Of a stretch of DNA of 64,000 bases, positions 43,390 to 51,913 are shown piece after piece (positions within the stretch are counted from its first letter, which is position 1; the number at the start of each line of letters is the position of its first letter). Below the pieces are notes generated by a model. That model made no database searches. It saw only the letters and a program-made list of their open reading frames with translations, and was not told where the DNA came from. The translations under genes were made by a program, and so were the position numbers. The DNA is from UBA8106 sp964569695 (GTDB taxonomy: Bacteria; Acidobacteriota; Vicinamibacteria; Vicinamibacterales; UBA823), in NCBI GenBank assembly GCA_964569695.1, contig CAZMUA010000009.1, positions 1 through 64,000 of the forward strand, written 5' to 3'.

Positions 43390-44547
43390 TTGACTAGGGA
43401 TTCAAGTTCATTTGCCTCGATTGAAGAGGCTATTGCGGTTTTGCGTAATGGTCAGATGATCATTGTTGTTGATGATGAAACACGCGAAAACGAAGGAGAT
43501 CTAACCGTTGCTGCGGAGTATGTGACACCGGAAATTATTAATTTTATGGCAAAGTACGGGCGCGGACTGATCTGTATGCCCATGACAACTGAAAGATTGG
43601 ATCAACTCGACCTTCCACTTATGGTCAGCCAAAATACAGCTCGTTTTGATACAGCGTTCTGCGTCTCTATCGAAGCGAAGAACGAAACCAGTACGGGTAT
43701 CTCTGCAGGAGATAGGGCGATTACGGTTCGTACTGCCATAGACCCAAAGACCCAACCTTCTGATCTAGCTAGACCAGGGCACATGTTTCCATTACGGGCC
43801 AGGCCAGGCGGTGTTCTAGTACGTGCAGGTCAAACAGAAGCTGCCGTTGATCTAGCTAGGATCTCAGGATTGAATCCGGCCGGTGTGATTTGCGAAATCA
43901 TGAATGATGACGGCACGATGGCTAGGGTGCCTGAACTAATAAAGTTTGCACAGCAGCACGATCTGTTGATGATTACGATTGCTGACCTTATTAAATACCG
44001 CATGCAAAACGAGCGGTTAGTAAAACGCCTCGCTCTTGCGAAGCTGCCGACAGAATATGGAGAGTTTGAGATTATAGCTTACGAAAATGTCATCGGAAAA
44101 GAGACGCATGTAGCACTCGTGCGAGGTGACATCAGTGACGGTGAAAACGTTTTGGTTAGGGTGCATACTCGCTGTCTAACAGGAGATGTGTTTCATTCTA
44201 TGCGCTGTTCTTGCGGCCAACAATTGCAAGCTGGATTAGCCCGGATCGCGAATGAAGATCGTGGCATCTTGCTTTACCTTAATCAAGATCGTCAAGGTAT
44301 GACTTTGGCAAACAAAATTAGTGCCTATGAACTTAAAGATAAAGGTTTGGCTGAGGGTGAGGCAAGTAGCAGGCTAGGTTTGACGTCGGGTCAACGTGAT
44401 TATGGAATCGGCGCACAGATTCTTAGAGATCTAGAAGTGCAGACTATGCGGCTTTTGACTAATAATCCAAGAAAGTTTGTCGGACTCGAAGGATATGGAT
44501 TGTCTATTGTGGAATCGGTTTCGTTTCCGGTGACGACTTCTGCATAA
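43390..44547 (+). CDS. ribBA: Bifunctional DHBP synthase/GTP cyclohydrolase II
   Basis: 385 residues. The N-terminal RibB part has IIVVDDETRENEGDLTVAAE, the CMPMT-like GLICMPMT and TGISAGDRA. The C-terminal RibA part has RVHTRCLTGDVFHSMRCSCGQQLQ with the zinc cysteines, LYLNQDRQGM and a final NNPRK. Residues 200-385 are the cyclohydrolase. It supplies both precursors of riboflavin. The start appears to be TTG at 43390, with GAGGAAACA upstream; no ATG lies near. The lumazine synthase gene ribH is not next to it. Confidence 0.93.
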   Translation: MTRDSSSFASIEEAIAVLRNGQMIIVVDDETRENEGDLTVAAEYVTPEIINFMAKYGRGLICMPMTTERLDQLDLPLMVSQNTARFDTAFCVSIEAKNETSTGISAGDRAITVRTAIDPKTQPSDLARPGHMFPLRARPGGVLVRAGQTEAAVDLARISGLNPAGVICEIMNDDGTMARVPELIKFAQQHDLLMITIADLIKYRMQNERLVKRLALAKLPTEYGEFEIIAYENVIGKETHVALVRGDISDGENVLVRVHTRCLTGDVFHSMRCSCGQQLQAGLARIANEDRGILLYLNQDRQGMTLANKISAYELKDKGLAEGEASSRLGLTSGQRDYGIGAQILRDLEVQTMRLLTNNPRKFVGLEGYGLSIVESVSFPVTTSA

Positions 44548-44907
44548 GAAATTTTAGTTCTACAGCTGAATTCAGTAAGAAACAGATAACCTCAAGATCT
44601 AAAAAGTGCGCGAATAGGTGTTAATTGACAGTATTGTTTAATTTGGGATACCATAAACAACGCATTGAGAGTAGCTTAGAGGAATTTTTATCGAGGAAGT
44701 CGTAGCTGTTTTTTGATTAGTTGTAGTCTAGATTTTGTCCCGCCGCCTGTTCGAATCTTTTTGCCAGCACTTGCAACAGATTACTAAGGTGTCATTCATG
44801 GAGACACGGCTAATGACGAATCAAAAGATTAGGTCATGACGTATTGACACAGTGTTTGACAATGAAAGTCTTTTCATTTTTTTGGTAATTGTATAGAGAG
44901 GAATGGA
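44548..44907 (+). other. 360-base gap between ribBA and rpsP with no gene seen
   Basis: No reading frame longer than about 15 codons with a start was supported. It contains one good promoter-like pair (44625-44652), a second pair of overlapping TTGACA boxes at 44844 and 44856, and runs of T near 44872-44883. TGTTCGAATC at 44749 resembles a tRNA T-loop, but no tRNA fold was found. It probably is the leader of the rpsP operon. Confidence 0.6.
44625..44652 (+). promoter_or_regulatory. Possible sigma-70 promoter for the rpsP operon
   Basis: TTGACA at 44625-44630 and GATACC at 44647-44652 with a 16-base spacer. Start of rpsP is 255 bases downstream, leaving a long leader. The -10 box is weak, so the assignment is moderate. 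Confidence 0.5.
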
Positions 44908-45180
44908 ATGCTCGCAATTCGTCTTCGTCGAGTTGGAAAAAAGAAACAACCGCATTATCGTGTTGTCGTAATCGATTCGTCCAAGACTCCAGATGCTAGG
45001 TTTATTGAGATTCTGGGTCACTATAATCCTCGAACGAATCCTGAGACGTTCGACATTGACGAAAATAGGCTAGGTCATTGGGTTGGTCAGGGAGCAGAAC
45101 CATCTGACACCGTGCGTACCCTCTTGTCACGGTCTCGTAAACGTGAATCTGTTCAAGAGGCGGAAGCTGCGTCATCGTGA
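44908..45180 (+). CDS. rpsP: 30S ribosomal protein bS16
   Basis: 90 residues. MLAIRLRRVGKKKQPHYRVVVIDSS is the canonical start, then FIEILGHYNPRT and the C-terminal GAEPSDTVRTLL. It assists 30S assembly. It heads a run rpsP-khpA-rimM-trmD-rplS, conserved in most bacteria. GAGAGGA lies 6 bases before the ATG. The stop overlaps the start of khpA. Confidence 0.97.
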   Translation: MLAIRLRRVGKKKQPHYRVVVIDSSKTPDARFIEILGHYNPRTNPETFDIDENRLGHWVGQGAEPSDTVRTLLSRSRKRESVQEAEAASS

Positions 45181-45434
45181 CCAGAGCAGCAGCGGTAGTC
45201 GAGGTTGTGGTTCGAGCGCTAGCTGATAATGTTGAGGTCGTCAGTGTTCGAGAGAGCGAGAGTGGTGAGGCCAAAACTATTGAAGTGATTACTGGGCCTG
45301 GTGATCTGGGACGCATGATCGGTAGACAAGGGCGAATGGCTGCTGCAATAAGAACTATGGCAGCTACAGCGAGCGAAGTGGACGGATCAAATGTGACTGT
45401 TGAGTTTCGAGATGATCTCATTGGGGATGAATGA
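45177..45434 (+). CDS. khpA: KH-domain RNA-binding protein KhpA
   Basis: 85 residues starting from the GTG that overlaps the rpsP stop. It has a single KH domain with the GxxG loop (GDLGRMIGRQGRMAAAIRTMA), as in YlqC. KhpA with KhpB binds many RNAs and affects cell division in Gram-positive bacteria; the partner gene is not in this window. The position between rpsP and rimM is the usual one. Confidence 0.92.
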   Translation: MTRAAAVVEVVVRALADNVEVVSVRESESGEAKTIEVITGPGDLGRMIGRQGRMAAAIRTMAATASEVDGSNVTVEFRDDLIGDE

Positions 45435-45972
45435 CGCTGGTACCTGGAATGAAATGGCGACGGTTGGTCGCATAGCTAGAACACACGGTATCAACGGACA
45501 CCTTATCGTCAATCTCGAAACAGATTTTCCTGAACAACGGTTTTGTGCTGGTGCAACGCTTCACGTACGTCGGTCTGGACAAACCGAGCAACTAATTGTG
45601 ACAAACGTGCGAATGCATCAAGGTCGACCGATAGTCGGTTTTCATGGAATTGAAACAATGACTAAAGCCGAGGAGTTCTTGGGCCTAGAACTACGTGTGC
45701 CAGCAAAAGAGTTATTGCCTTTGCCAGAAGGTACGTACTATCGCCATGAGCTTATTGGTTGCAACATACAGCTTTCGAACGGTCTGGTACTTGGGGAAGT
45801 GATTCAAGTTGAGGGTTCTTCGGAAGGAAGCCGATTAGTTGTACGTACAGGTAGCGAGGAATTACTAGTACCACTGGTGAATGATATCTGCGTTAAAATT
45901 GAGCCAAAAGCTGGTGTGATTGTCATTGATCCACCTTCTGGACTACTGGAACTCAACAAGAGCACTAAGTAG
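45427..45972 (+). CDS. rimM: Ribosome maturation factor RimM
   Basis: 181 residues from the ATG at 45427, overlapping the end of khpA by 8 bases; ATG at 45454 is a shorter option closer to the family start. It has VGRIARTHGINGHLIVN (RimM N-terminal beta barrel), GLELRVPAKELLPLPEGTYYRHELIG and a PRC-barrel part (LVPLVNDICVKIEPKAGVIVI). It acts on the 30S head with uS19. It lies between khpA and trmD. Confidence 0.93.
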   Translation: MNDAGTWNEMATVGRIARTHGINGHLIVNLETDFPEQRFCAGATLHVRRSGQTEQLIVTNVRMHQGRPIVGFHGIETMTKAEEFLGLELRVPAKELLPLPEGTYYRHELIGCNIQLSNGLVLGEVIQVEGSSEGSRLVVRTGSEELLVPLVNDICVKIEPKAGVIVIDPPSGLLELNKSTK

Positions 45973-45983
45973 CAAGGTAGACG

Positions 45984-46745
45984 GTGAAACAGTTAAGAAG
46001 TGACATTGTTACGATTTTTCCTCAGATGATCGAATCATGCCTAAAGCAGGGTGTGATTGGGCGTGCGATTGACCGCGGATTGATCGATGTCAGAATACAC
46101 GATCTACGAGATTTCACTGAGGATCGTCATCGCGTGGTCGACGATATGCCGTACGGTGGTGGACCAGGCATGGTTTTGAAATGCGAACCAATTTTTCGTG
46201 CTGTTGATTCAATTGTAGCGACGGTTAAGCGGCCGCCAGAAGTCATTTTGACTTCGCCTCAAGGAAAGAAATTTACCCATGAAATGGCGGAACGATTAAG
46301 TCAAAAATCTCATTTAGTGATGTTATGTGGACGCTATGAAGGAGTGGATGAGCGAGTTCGTGAACAGGTGGTAACGGAGGAAATATCTATCGGTGATTAT
46401 GTCTTGACTGGAGGTGAGCTACCCGCACTTGTTGTGCTCGATGCGGTAATACGTTTGGTTCCAGGAGTGGTTGGAGAAGCGAAATCGGTTGCGGAAGATT
46501 CGTTCGTTAGAGGCTTGCTTGATTTTCCTCACTATACCCGACCATCAAAGATTCAAGAGATGCAGGTACCGGAAGAGCTTCTGACCGGAAATCATGAAGA
46601 GATTTCTAAATGGCGCAAACAAGAGTCGTTACGTCGAACCCTTGAGAAGCGCCCTGACTTACTGTCAAAAGCCTTGCTCGATGATGAGGAACGTGGAATT
46701 CTTGATAACCTATTAAGCGAGCGCAAGAAGGGAGTTGGTGTATGA
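45984..46745 (+). CDS. trmD: tRNA (guanine-N1)-methyltransferase
   Basis: 253 residues from a GTG at 45984. SPOUT trefoil-knot marks are DDMPYGGGPGMVLKCEP, LCGRYEGVDERV and EISIGDYVLTGGELPALVVLDAVIRLVPGV, with a C-terminal domain KIQEMQVPEELLTGNHEEISKWR. It methylates G37 of tRNAs, which prevents frameshifts. The stop overlaps the rplS start by 4 bases. The order rimM-trmD-rplS is conserved in bacteria. Confidence 0.97.
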   Translation: MKQLRSDIVTIFPQMIESCLKQGVIGRAIDRGLIDVRIHDLRDFTEDRHRVVDDMPYGGGPGMVLKCEPIFRAVDSIVATVKRPPEVILTSPQGKKFTHEMAERLSQKSHLVMLCGRYEGVDERVREQVVTEEISIGDYVLTGGELPALVVLDAVIRLVPGVVGEAKSVAEDSFVRGLLDFPHYTRPSKIQEMQVPEELLTGNHEEISKWRKQESLRRTLEKRPDLLSKALLDDEERGILDNLLSERKKGVGV

Positions 46746-47089
46746 CTGCGATCGACACAGTTGAGCAGAATCAATTGCTTCAGCGACCAGCGATCAAGTC
46801 TGGAGATACCGTTCGAGTGCATGTCAAGGTACGAGAGGGTGAAAAAGAGAGAATCCAGATTTTTGAAGGTGTAGTTATTGGCATGCATCGGGGTGGGGTA
46901 GGGGCAACATTTACGGTTAGAAAAATATCGTTCGGACAGGGTGTTGAACGTATATTTCCACTTCATTCACCCGTGATTGATCGTATTGATATTGTGCGGT
47001 CCGCCCGTGTGCGACGGGCCAAGTTGTACTTCTTACGAGCCTTGCGCGGTAAGGCAGCTCGGATACGCGAGCGAAAGCGTGCGAACTAG
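46742..47089 (+). CDS. rplS: 50S ribosomal protein bL19
   Basis: 115 residues. SGDTVRVHVKVREGEKERIQIFEGVVIG, ATFTVRKISFGQGVERIFP and VRRAKLYFLRALRGKAARIRER are family hallmarks. It sits at the 30S-50S interface. It ends the ribosomal operon, with rnhB starting 79 bases later on the same strand. Translationally coupled to trmD by the ATGA overlap. Confidence 0.97.
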   Translation: MTAIDTVEQNQLLQRPAIKSGDTVRVHVKVREGEKERIQIFEGVVIGMHRGGVGATFTVRKISFGQGVERIFPLHSPVIDRIDIVRSARVRRAKLYFLRALRGKAARIRERKRAN

Positions 47090-47168
47090 AGCTGTATGTC
47101 TAGACTTTGATCTTTCTTAGGCTACGGTTCATCAGACAGATTCTTCCACTAGACCATTTAGGTAGTTG

Positions 47169-47801
47169 ATGGCTCGGACAAGCGCTCGACGCACGATAGA
47201 AAATGCTATCAGGCGTCGTGGATTTTCTCGAGTTGCAGGCGTTGATGAGGTAGGACGAGGATGCCTCGCTGGACCTGTCGTCGCGGCTGCTGTCGTCCTG
47301 GATCCTGTTCAGCATATTCCTGGTCTTCGGGATTCGAAACTATTGACACCTGCTGCACGAGAATCTCTCTATATGCAGATAATCGGTTATGCATCAGCTT
47401 GGAATGTATCAGAGATTGAACCTGGAGAGATTGACCGAATCAACATTCGAGAGGCTACCTTCGCCGCGATGCGTAAATCTATCCTCGCTCTACAGCCACC
47501 ACCTGATTTTGTTCTTATAGATGGCTCTGATATTCCCTCGCTTGCGATTGCTCAGCGAAGTCTTATCAAAGGAGATAGACGCTGTGCTGCAATTGCAGCA
47601 GCATCGATTGTCGCAAAGGTGACCCGTGATCGCTACATGTGTTTATTGCACAAGCAAGATTCTAGATATGGTTTCGATAGAAACAAGGGCTATGGAACCC
47701 CTACACATGTTGAAGCAATTAGACGGTTTGGCTACTCAAGCGCTCATCGTCGATCGTTTCGACTAAAAGCCTTGTCTGATGCGATCCTTGAGGGTCTTTG
47801 A
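47169..47801 (+). CDS. rnhB: Ribonuclease HII
   Basis: 210 residues from the ATG at 47169 (TTG at 47166 also possible). Active-site residues are in VAGVDEVGRGCLAGPVVAAAV (Asp, Glu), in LIDGSDIPS (Asp) and in ASIVAKVTRDRYM (Asp). The C-terminal YGTPTHVEAIRRFGYSSAHRRSF motif is present. It removes RNA from RNA-DNA hybrids and single ribonucleotides from DNA. The rplS-rnhB order is widespread. Confidence 0.95.
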   Translation: MARTSARRTIENAIRRRGFSRVAGVDEVGRGCLAGPVVAAAVVLDPVQHIPGLRDSKLLTPAARESLYMQIIGYASAWNVSEIEPGEIDRINIREATFAAMRKSILALQPPPDFVLIDGSDIPSLAIAQRSLIKGDRRCAAIAAASIVAKVTRDRYMCLLHKQDSRYGFDRNKGYGTPTHVEAIRRFGYSSAHRRSFRLKALSDAILEGL

Positions 47802-47850
47802 TGTGAACATTGAGGCAGAAGTCTTTATCTAGTTTTGCTTCGCACTTTGA

Positions 47851-48153
47851 GTGGAGGTTTATATCCTATCCCTTCGTCGAATGCTGCTTGCGGTCTTTTT
47901 TCTGGAAATAGGAGTTCTGTTAATTGTTGTTCCCTGGACATCGTTTTGGGATCAGAATGTGTTGATTGAATCAAGTCCATGGTTGAAAAAGATATTCAAT
48001 AATCATTTTGTTCGAGGGGCAGTATCTGGTCTCGGGATAATAAACATAGGAGTTGCTGTTCTAGAAATGATGGCGCTGTTGAGGAATACGAAACCGCTCA
48101 AGGGAATTAATCGAAGAATCTTATTTTGTATCACTGATAAACAAGACCATTGA
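47851..48153 (+). CDS. Small two-helix membrane protein of unknown function
   Basis: 100 residues if begun at the GTG 47851; a GGAGG at 47853 has no good start at the right distance, and ATG at 47881 would give 90 residues. Two hydrophobic helices are evident (MLLAVFFLEIGVLLIVVPW and AVSGLGIINIGVAVLEMMALL), with a short loop WLKKIFNNHFVRGAVSG. It lies between rnhB and thiE on the same strand. I do not recognise the family. The even hydrophobic pattern argues for a real gene. Confidence 0.6.
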   Translation: MEVYILSLRRMLLAVFFLEIGVLLIVVPWTSFWDQNVLIESSPWLKKIFNNHFVRGAVSGLGIINIGVAVLEMMALLRNTKPLKGINRRILFCITDKQDH

Positions 48154-48193
48154 ACTTTCATTGCATGAGGCAAGATGTTGTGACTTCGATTCG

Positions 48194-48898
48194 ATGACAA
48201 ATCTCATGGGATCACTTGATCATCGGCCCTTACTTTGTCTTGTGACAGATCGCCGTCGTTACGCACCTGACGGATCAAACGAGCAGCAACTCGAATCCGT
48301 AGTTACTATGGTTGGTGCAGCGGCCTTAGCAGGTGTGGATTTGATTCAGATTCGCGAGCGAGATCTGTCTTCGCGCACTCTTGAGGTGCTAGTTCTGCGA
48401 TGCCTTGACATAATTAAAGGAACATCCGCACAACTGGTTGTTAATGACAGACTAGACGTTGCTTTGGGGACCGGAGCTTCAGGAGTTCATCTTCGTGAAG
48501 AGTCGTTTAATGTTGCCCGTGTGCGAATGAGGGCACCAAAAGGATTTTTGATTGGCTATTCGGCACATGACGTCGACGGGGCAGTGGCTGCTAGTGCCCA
48601 TGCGGATTATATTGTCTTAGGTACGATCTACCATTCTCGTTCAAAACCGCCATCCCAAAAGTTGCTTGGTGTAAGTGCGTTGGCTGATGCCTCCCGAGTG
48701 ACTGCGGTGCCAATCTTGGCCATCGGTGGAGTGACAAAAGCTGTACTATCCGAAATCGCTCACTCGGGTGCAGCTGGTATTGCTGCAATCGATCTGTTTG
48801 TTGAGGCAGGCCGATTACAAGAGAACCGAACCCTAGGAATGACTCATTTGGTGAATACGGTGCAAGAGGCGTTTGACAGTCCGAAATCCCTTGTTTAA
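48194..48898 (+). CDS. thiE: Thiamine phosphate synthase
   Basis: 234 residues from the ATG at 48194, with an in-frame TTG at 48161 upstream. TIM-barrel motifs: LLCLVTDRRRY, DLIQIRERDLSSRTL, LVVNDRLDVALGTGASGVHLREES, IGYSAHD, DYIVLGTIYHSRSKP and PILAIGGVTKAVLSEIAHSGAAGIAAID. It couples HMP-PP and thiazole phosphate to thiamine phosphate. ThiE normally has GPVFxTxTK; here GTIYHSRSKP is close. TenI-like regulators are an alternative, since the residue set is slightly off. No other thi gene is adjacent. Confidence 0.82.
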   Translation: MTNLMGSLDHRPLLCLVTDRRRYAPDGSNEQQLESVVTMVGAAALAGVDLIQIRERDLSSRTLEVLVLRCLDIIKGTSAQLVVNDRLDVALGTGASGVHLREESFNVARVRMRAPKGFLIGYSAHDVDGAVAASAHADYIVLGTIYHSRSKPPSQKLLGVSALADASRVTAVPILAIGGVTKAVLSEIAHSGAAGIAAIDLFVEAGRLQENRTLGMTHLVNTVQEAFDSPKSLV

Positions 48899-48910
48899 AG
48901 TACGGTTGGC

Positions 48911-49762
48911 GTGCATAGCAATATTGATTCTTCAGACCCTGGTTCCGATGCTTCCACTGCAGACAATGAGCTGAACTTTGGCGCTCGTCTGCGTGAAGCA
49001 CGCGAATTAAAAGGGATCACGCTCAAAGAAATTGCATCTGCAACAAAGATCTCTACAAGTGTTCTTGAAGCGCTTGAACAGAACGAAGTATCAAGACTGC
49101 CAGGCGGAATTTTTTCAAGAGCCTTCATTCGTTCCTATGCGAATGCAGTTGGATTAGATCCAGAGAAAACGGTACATGAATTCCTTGATGAATTTTCATC
49201 TGAAATTAATGAATCGTCTACGAGTGCACCCTCAACGACTTCTGGCCATTTAACGTTGACTTTCGAAAAAGAAGAAGATTTCGAGTCCCAGCGTCTAATG
49301 ACGCGAACCTTGATAAGGTTGCTTGCTGTTAGCGTACCCCTCGCTGGACTGATAATTTATTGCGGTTCAGGTAGGCAGTTGGATACCGTCCAGAATCCCA
49401 TCGATTCTCAATCGTTGAGTGAGTCAATCTCTTCGATATCTAGGTCTGAGATAGCAGGTACGAGTTTCAATTCCACCCCTCTGGAAGACGACGAGGCGGA
49501 GTTGCTTCTTATTGATGTTCATCCCACGGCTCCCTGTTGGGTGTCCCTGACGGTTGATGGCAATTTAGCTTTTTCCCGTCTTATGCAGCCAGGTGACCGT
49601 GAGGTGCTGCAGGCTCGTCATGAAATCGTATTAAACGTTGGGGATGCTGGGGCGTTTGCTTTTTCTCTGAATCAGCAACTTGGGAAGCTTCTTGGTAAAT
49701 CCGGTCAAGTCATAACGGTACGTATCAATCAAGATAATATTGAGGATTTTGTCGTTCAGTGA
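48911..49762 (+). CDS. rodZ: RodZ-like membrane-anchored helix-turn-helix protein
   Basis: 283 residues from the GTG at 48911. The N-terminal HTH is FGARLREARELKGITLKEIASATKIS, followed by FSRAFIRSYANAVGLDPEKTV, the RodZ-type HTH_25. One membrane helix (LLAVSVPLAGLIIYCG) is at about 137-155, and the C-terminal part looks like DUF4115 (APCWVSLTVDGNLAFSRLMQPGDREVL). RodZ links MreB to the inner membrane and helps keep the rod shape. It lies 12 bases after thiE, and is convergent with the kinase gene. The low-complexity linker is rich in Ser. Confidence 0.85.
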   Translation: MHSNIDSSDPGSDASTADNELNFGARLREARELKGITLKEIASATKISTSVLEALEQNEVSRLPGGIFSRAFIRSYANAVGLDPEKTVHEFLDEFSSEINESSTSAPSTTSGHLTLTFEKEEDFESQRLMTRTLIRLLAVSVPLAGLIIYCGSGRQLDTVQNPIDSQSLSESISSISRSEIAGTSFNSTPLEDDEAELLLIDVHPTAPCWVSLTVDGNLAFSRLMQPGDREVLQARHEIVLNVGDAGAFAFSLNQQLGKLLGKSGQVITVRINQDNIEDFVVQ

Positions 49763-49768
49763 TCAGCG

Positions 49769-50764
49769 TTATTCGACTATAAGATTTAATCCTTCAGTGT
49801 CTATCGTGCATTGAAGCACTTCGGCTCCGGAGTCAGTTAACGCCTTTTCCACATTTTGGACTGTTGAGGGATCTGCTATACAGACCAGACAACCACCACC
49901 TCCTGCGCCACAGATTTTTGCACCGAGCGCGCCGGCCTCTTGTGCATTGAAAATGAGTTGGTCAATAGTTTCTGTGGTATTACCAGGAGTCAGTTGTTTT
50001 CGAGCTTCCCACTCGGCAGTCATTAGCTGACCGACCGCTGTCCAGTTACTGCTCAGTAGTGCCTGACGCATTGAAAGTGCTATGTCACGAATTTGCTCGA
50101 AGTGAGCGAAAACCTTAGAATCACCATCGAGGTGAGCCTTCATGACTGTCCAATTATTTACTGCAGACTGTCTTGAGGATCCGGTGTAAGCGAGAATTAA
50201 GCGTTGCTCGAGCTCGATCAAATTCAGATCAAGAGCGACGCGATGTAACCCAGCGACACCAAATTCAATAGCCGAAACACCACCATAATAGGCTGGACGG
50301 TAATCTTGTGCTCCCGTAGGCACCTTAATTGCTTGTGCCTCAAGGTTCATAGCAATCTGCAGTAGTTCTTCCGGAGAGTAGGTTTTCCCCTTCCAGCGTG
50401 CCGCAGAGGCACAGAGGGCGACGTTCAGGGCAGATGAGCCTGCGATTCCTGCACCGATTGGAGAATCACTCCGTGTTACCACCTCAACATCCTCAATTTT
50501 AAAAAAATGAAGGATCTTTCGTATTAGTATCAGGTCATTACCGTTCAAAAGGTCGGATTCGTGCTTGAGGTTAACAGTCTGTCCAGTGTCGAGGGACTGA
50601 ATGCGAATGCCACCTTCTTCTGCTGCCCTGATCCAGCAATGCGCTCTAATCGTAATAGCTACATTTAATGTTTGTGCTTCGAGATGGTGGAGGTATAAGG
50701 GCCAGATATCCATGGTAGCCCCAGCTAGATCGATGCGGGTGGGTGCAGACGCTTGAACGATCAC
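49769..50764 (-). CDS. GHMP family sugar/mevalonate-type kinase
   Basis: 331 residues. GHMP motifs are present: APTRIDLAGATMDIWP (motif 1, substrate), SPIGAGIAGSSALNVALC (motif 2, the ATP phosphate loop) and KICGAGGGGCLVCI (motif 3). The catalytic Asp may lie in PTGAQDYRPA. It resembles galactokinase, D-glycero-D-manno-heptose 7-phosphate kinase or related sugar kinases, and does not show a mevalonate-specific feature. It is divergent from nagZ, with 48 bases between the starts. The substrate is unknown; a sugar recovered from cell wall recycling is a possibility. Confidence 0.88.
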   Translation of the reverse strand: MIVQASAPTRIDLAGATMDIWPLYLHHLEAQTLNVAITIRAHCWIRAAEEGGIRIQSLDTGQTVNLKHESDLLNGNDLILIRKILHFFKIEDVEVVTRSDSPIGAGIAGSSALNVALCASAARWKGKTYSPEELLQIAMNLEAQAIKVPTGAQDYRPAYYGGVSAIEFGVAGLHRVALDLNLIELEQRLILAYTGSSRQSAVNNWTVMKAHLDGDSKVFAHFEQIRDIALSMRQALLSSNWTAVGQLMTAEWEARKQLTPGNTTETIDQLIFNAQEAGALGAKICGAGGGGCLVCIADPSTVQNVEKALTDSGAEVLQCTIDTEGLNLIVE

Positions 50765-50812
50765 TAAGGCATTATAATGTTTGTGAAGTCACCTTGCTTG
50801 AGTCATTGACGC

Positions 50813-51907
50813 ATGCCAGTACGAGATATATACAAACACATCGGACAGTTCGCTATTGTGGGTTTCGAGGGATATGTGATTCCCCCTGAACTACGTGCGT
50901 TAGTTCGTCAGTTTGATCTAGGAGGGGTAATTTTTTTCGCTCGTAATATTGAAGAGCCTGAACAAGTGGCGGAACTCTCTCAAGAGATTCAGTCGCTTGG
51001 GGATGGTTTACCGCTTTGGGTAAGCATCGATCAAGAAGGAGGGAGAGTCGCCCGTTTGCGAAAGCCGTTTACCGAGTGGCCTCCGATGCAGAAATTGGGT
51101 CAGAGTGGTAGCACTCAACTTGCCCGTCGATTTGCGACTGCACTCGCAAAAGAACTAGCAGCTGTTGGCATTTCGTTTAATTATGCTCCTGTTCTTGATG
51201 TGCATAGTGATTCTCGTAACACGGTCATAGGTGATCGAGCTCTCTCCGAAGACGCCGAGATGGTTGCCAAGTTAGGTTCGGAGATGATTCGAACGTTTCA
51301 ATCACTTGGGATTGCTTCATGCGGAAAACACTTTCCTGGTCATGGGGATACGAGTCAGGATTCTCATCACGAACTTCCTTGCATTGAAACCGATGCTTTT
51401 CAGCTGAATTTACGCGAGCTTCTTCCGTTTCGTGCCGCCATTGAAGCAGGCGTGGCGGCGATCATGGTTGGACATTTGTTGGTGCCAGTGCTGGATGACA
51501 TGTCTCCGGCTACATTGTCGCGTTCAATTGTCGATGGTCTTCTCCGTAAGAAGCTTGGATACGAAGGTCTTATTGTGACTGACGATCTTGGCATGAAGGC
51601 TGTAGCGGCGACACGTCCAATTGACGAGTTGGCTGTCTCTGCGGTTGGAGCTGGTTGCGATTTACTATTACTATGCCCTCCGAATTATGATGAGCAGGCA
51701 AACGCTCTCGAATCGTTAATTCATGCTGTTGAATCCAATATTCTTTCAATTCCTGAGATTGAAGCAGCCATGGAACGACAGGTTAAAGCGAAGGTGAAAT
51801 TCTTGAGCCCGAGGGTTTCTCCACGGCAATCGTTTAAGAGAACCAACAACCTTCTGGGTTGTGAAGAGTCCTTGGCTGTTGTGAAGGAGATGGAGAAGGA
51901 TGGCTAA
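50813..51907 (+). CDS. nagZ: Beta-N-acetylhexosaminidase, GH3 (NagZ)
   Basis: 364 residues. The GH3 NagZ marks are GGVIFFARNIEEPEQV, VSIDQEGGRVARLRKPFTEWP, and KHFPGHGDTSQDSHHELP with the catalytic His and Asp of this bacterial subgroup. The nucleophile Asp is in LIVTDDLGMKAV. It removes GlcNAc from GlcNAc-anhydroMurNAc peptides in the cytoplasm. The next two genes, ldcA and mpl, are also recycling genes and follow closely (6 bases, then overlap). There is no signal peptide, as expected for NagZ. Confidence 0.94.
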   Translation: MPVRDIYKHIGQFAIVGFEGYVIPPELRALVRQFDLGGVIFFARNIEEPEQVAELSQEIQSLGDGLPLWVSIDQEGGRVARLRKPFTEWPPMQKLGQSGSTQLARRFATALAKELAAVGISFNYAPVLDVHSDSRNTVIGDRALSEDAEMVAKLGSEMIRTFQSLGIASCGKHFPGHGDTSQDSHHELPCIETDAFQLNLRELLPFRAAIEAGVAAIMVGHLLVPVLDDMSPATLSRSIVDGLLRKKLGYEGLIVTDDLGMKAVAATRPIDELAVSAVGAGCDLLLLCPPNYDEQANALESLIHAVESNILSIPEIEAAMERQVKAKVKFLSPRVSPRQSFKRTNNLLGCEESLAVVKEMEKDG

Positions 51908-51913
51908 CGGTCT

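Noticed and set aside
44749..44757. T-loop-like TTCGAATC as a tRNA or attachment site remnant
   Set aside because: No acceptor, D or anticodon stems could be paired.
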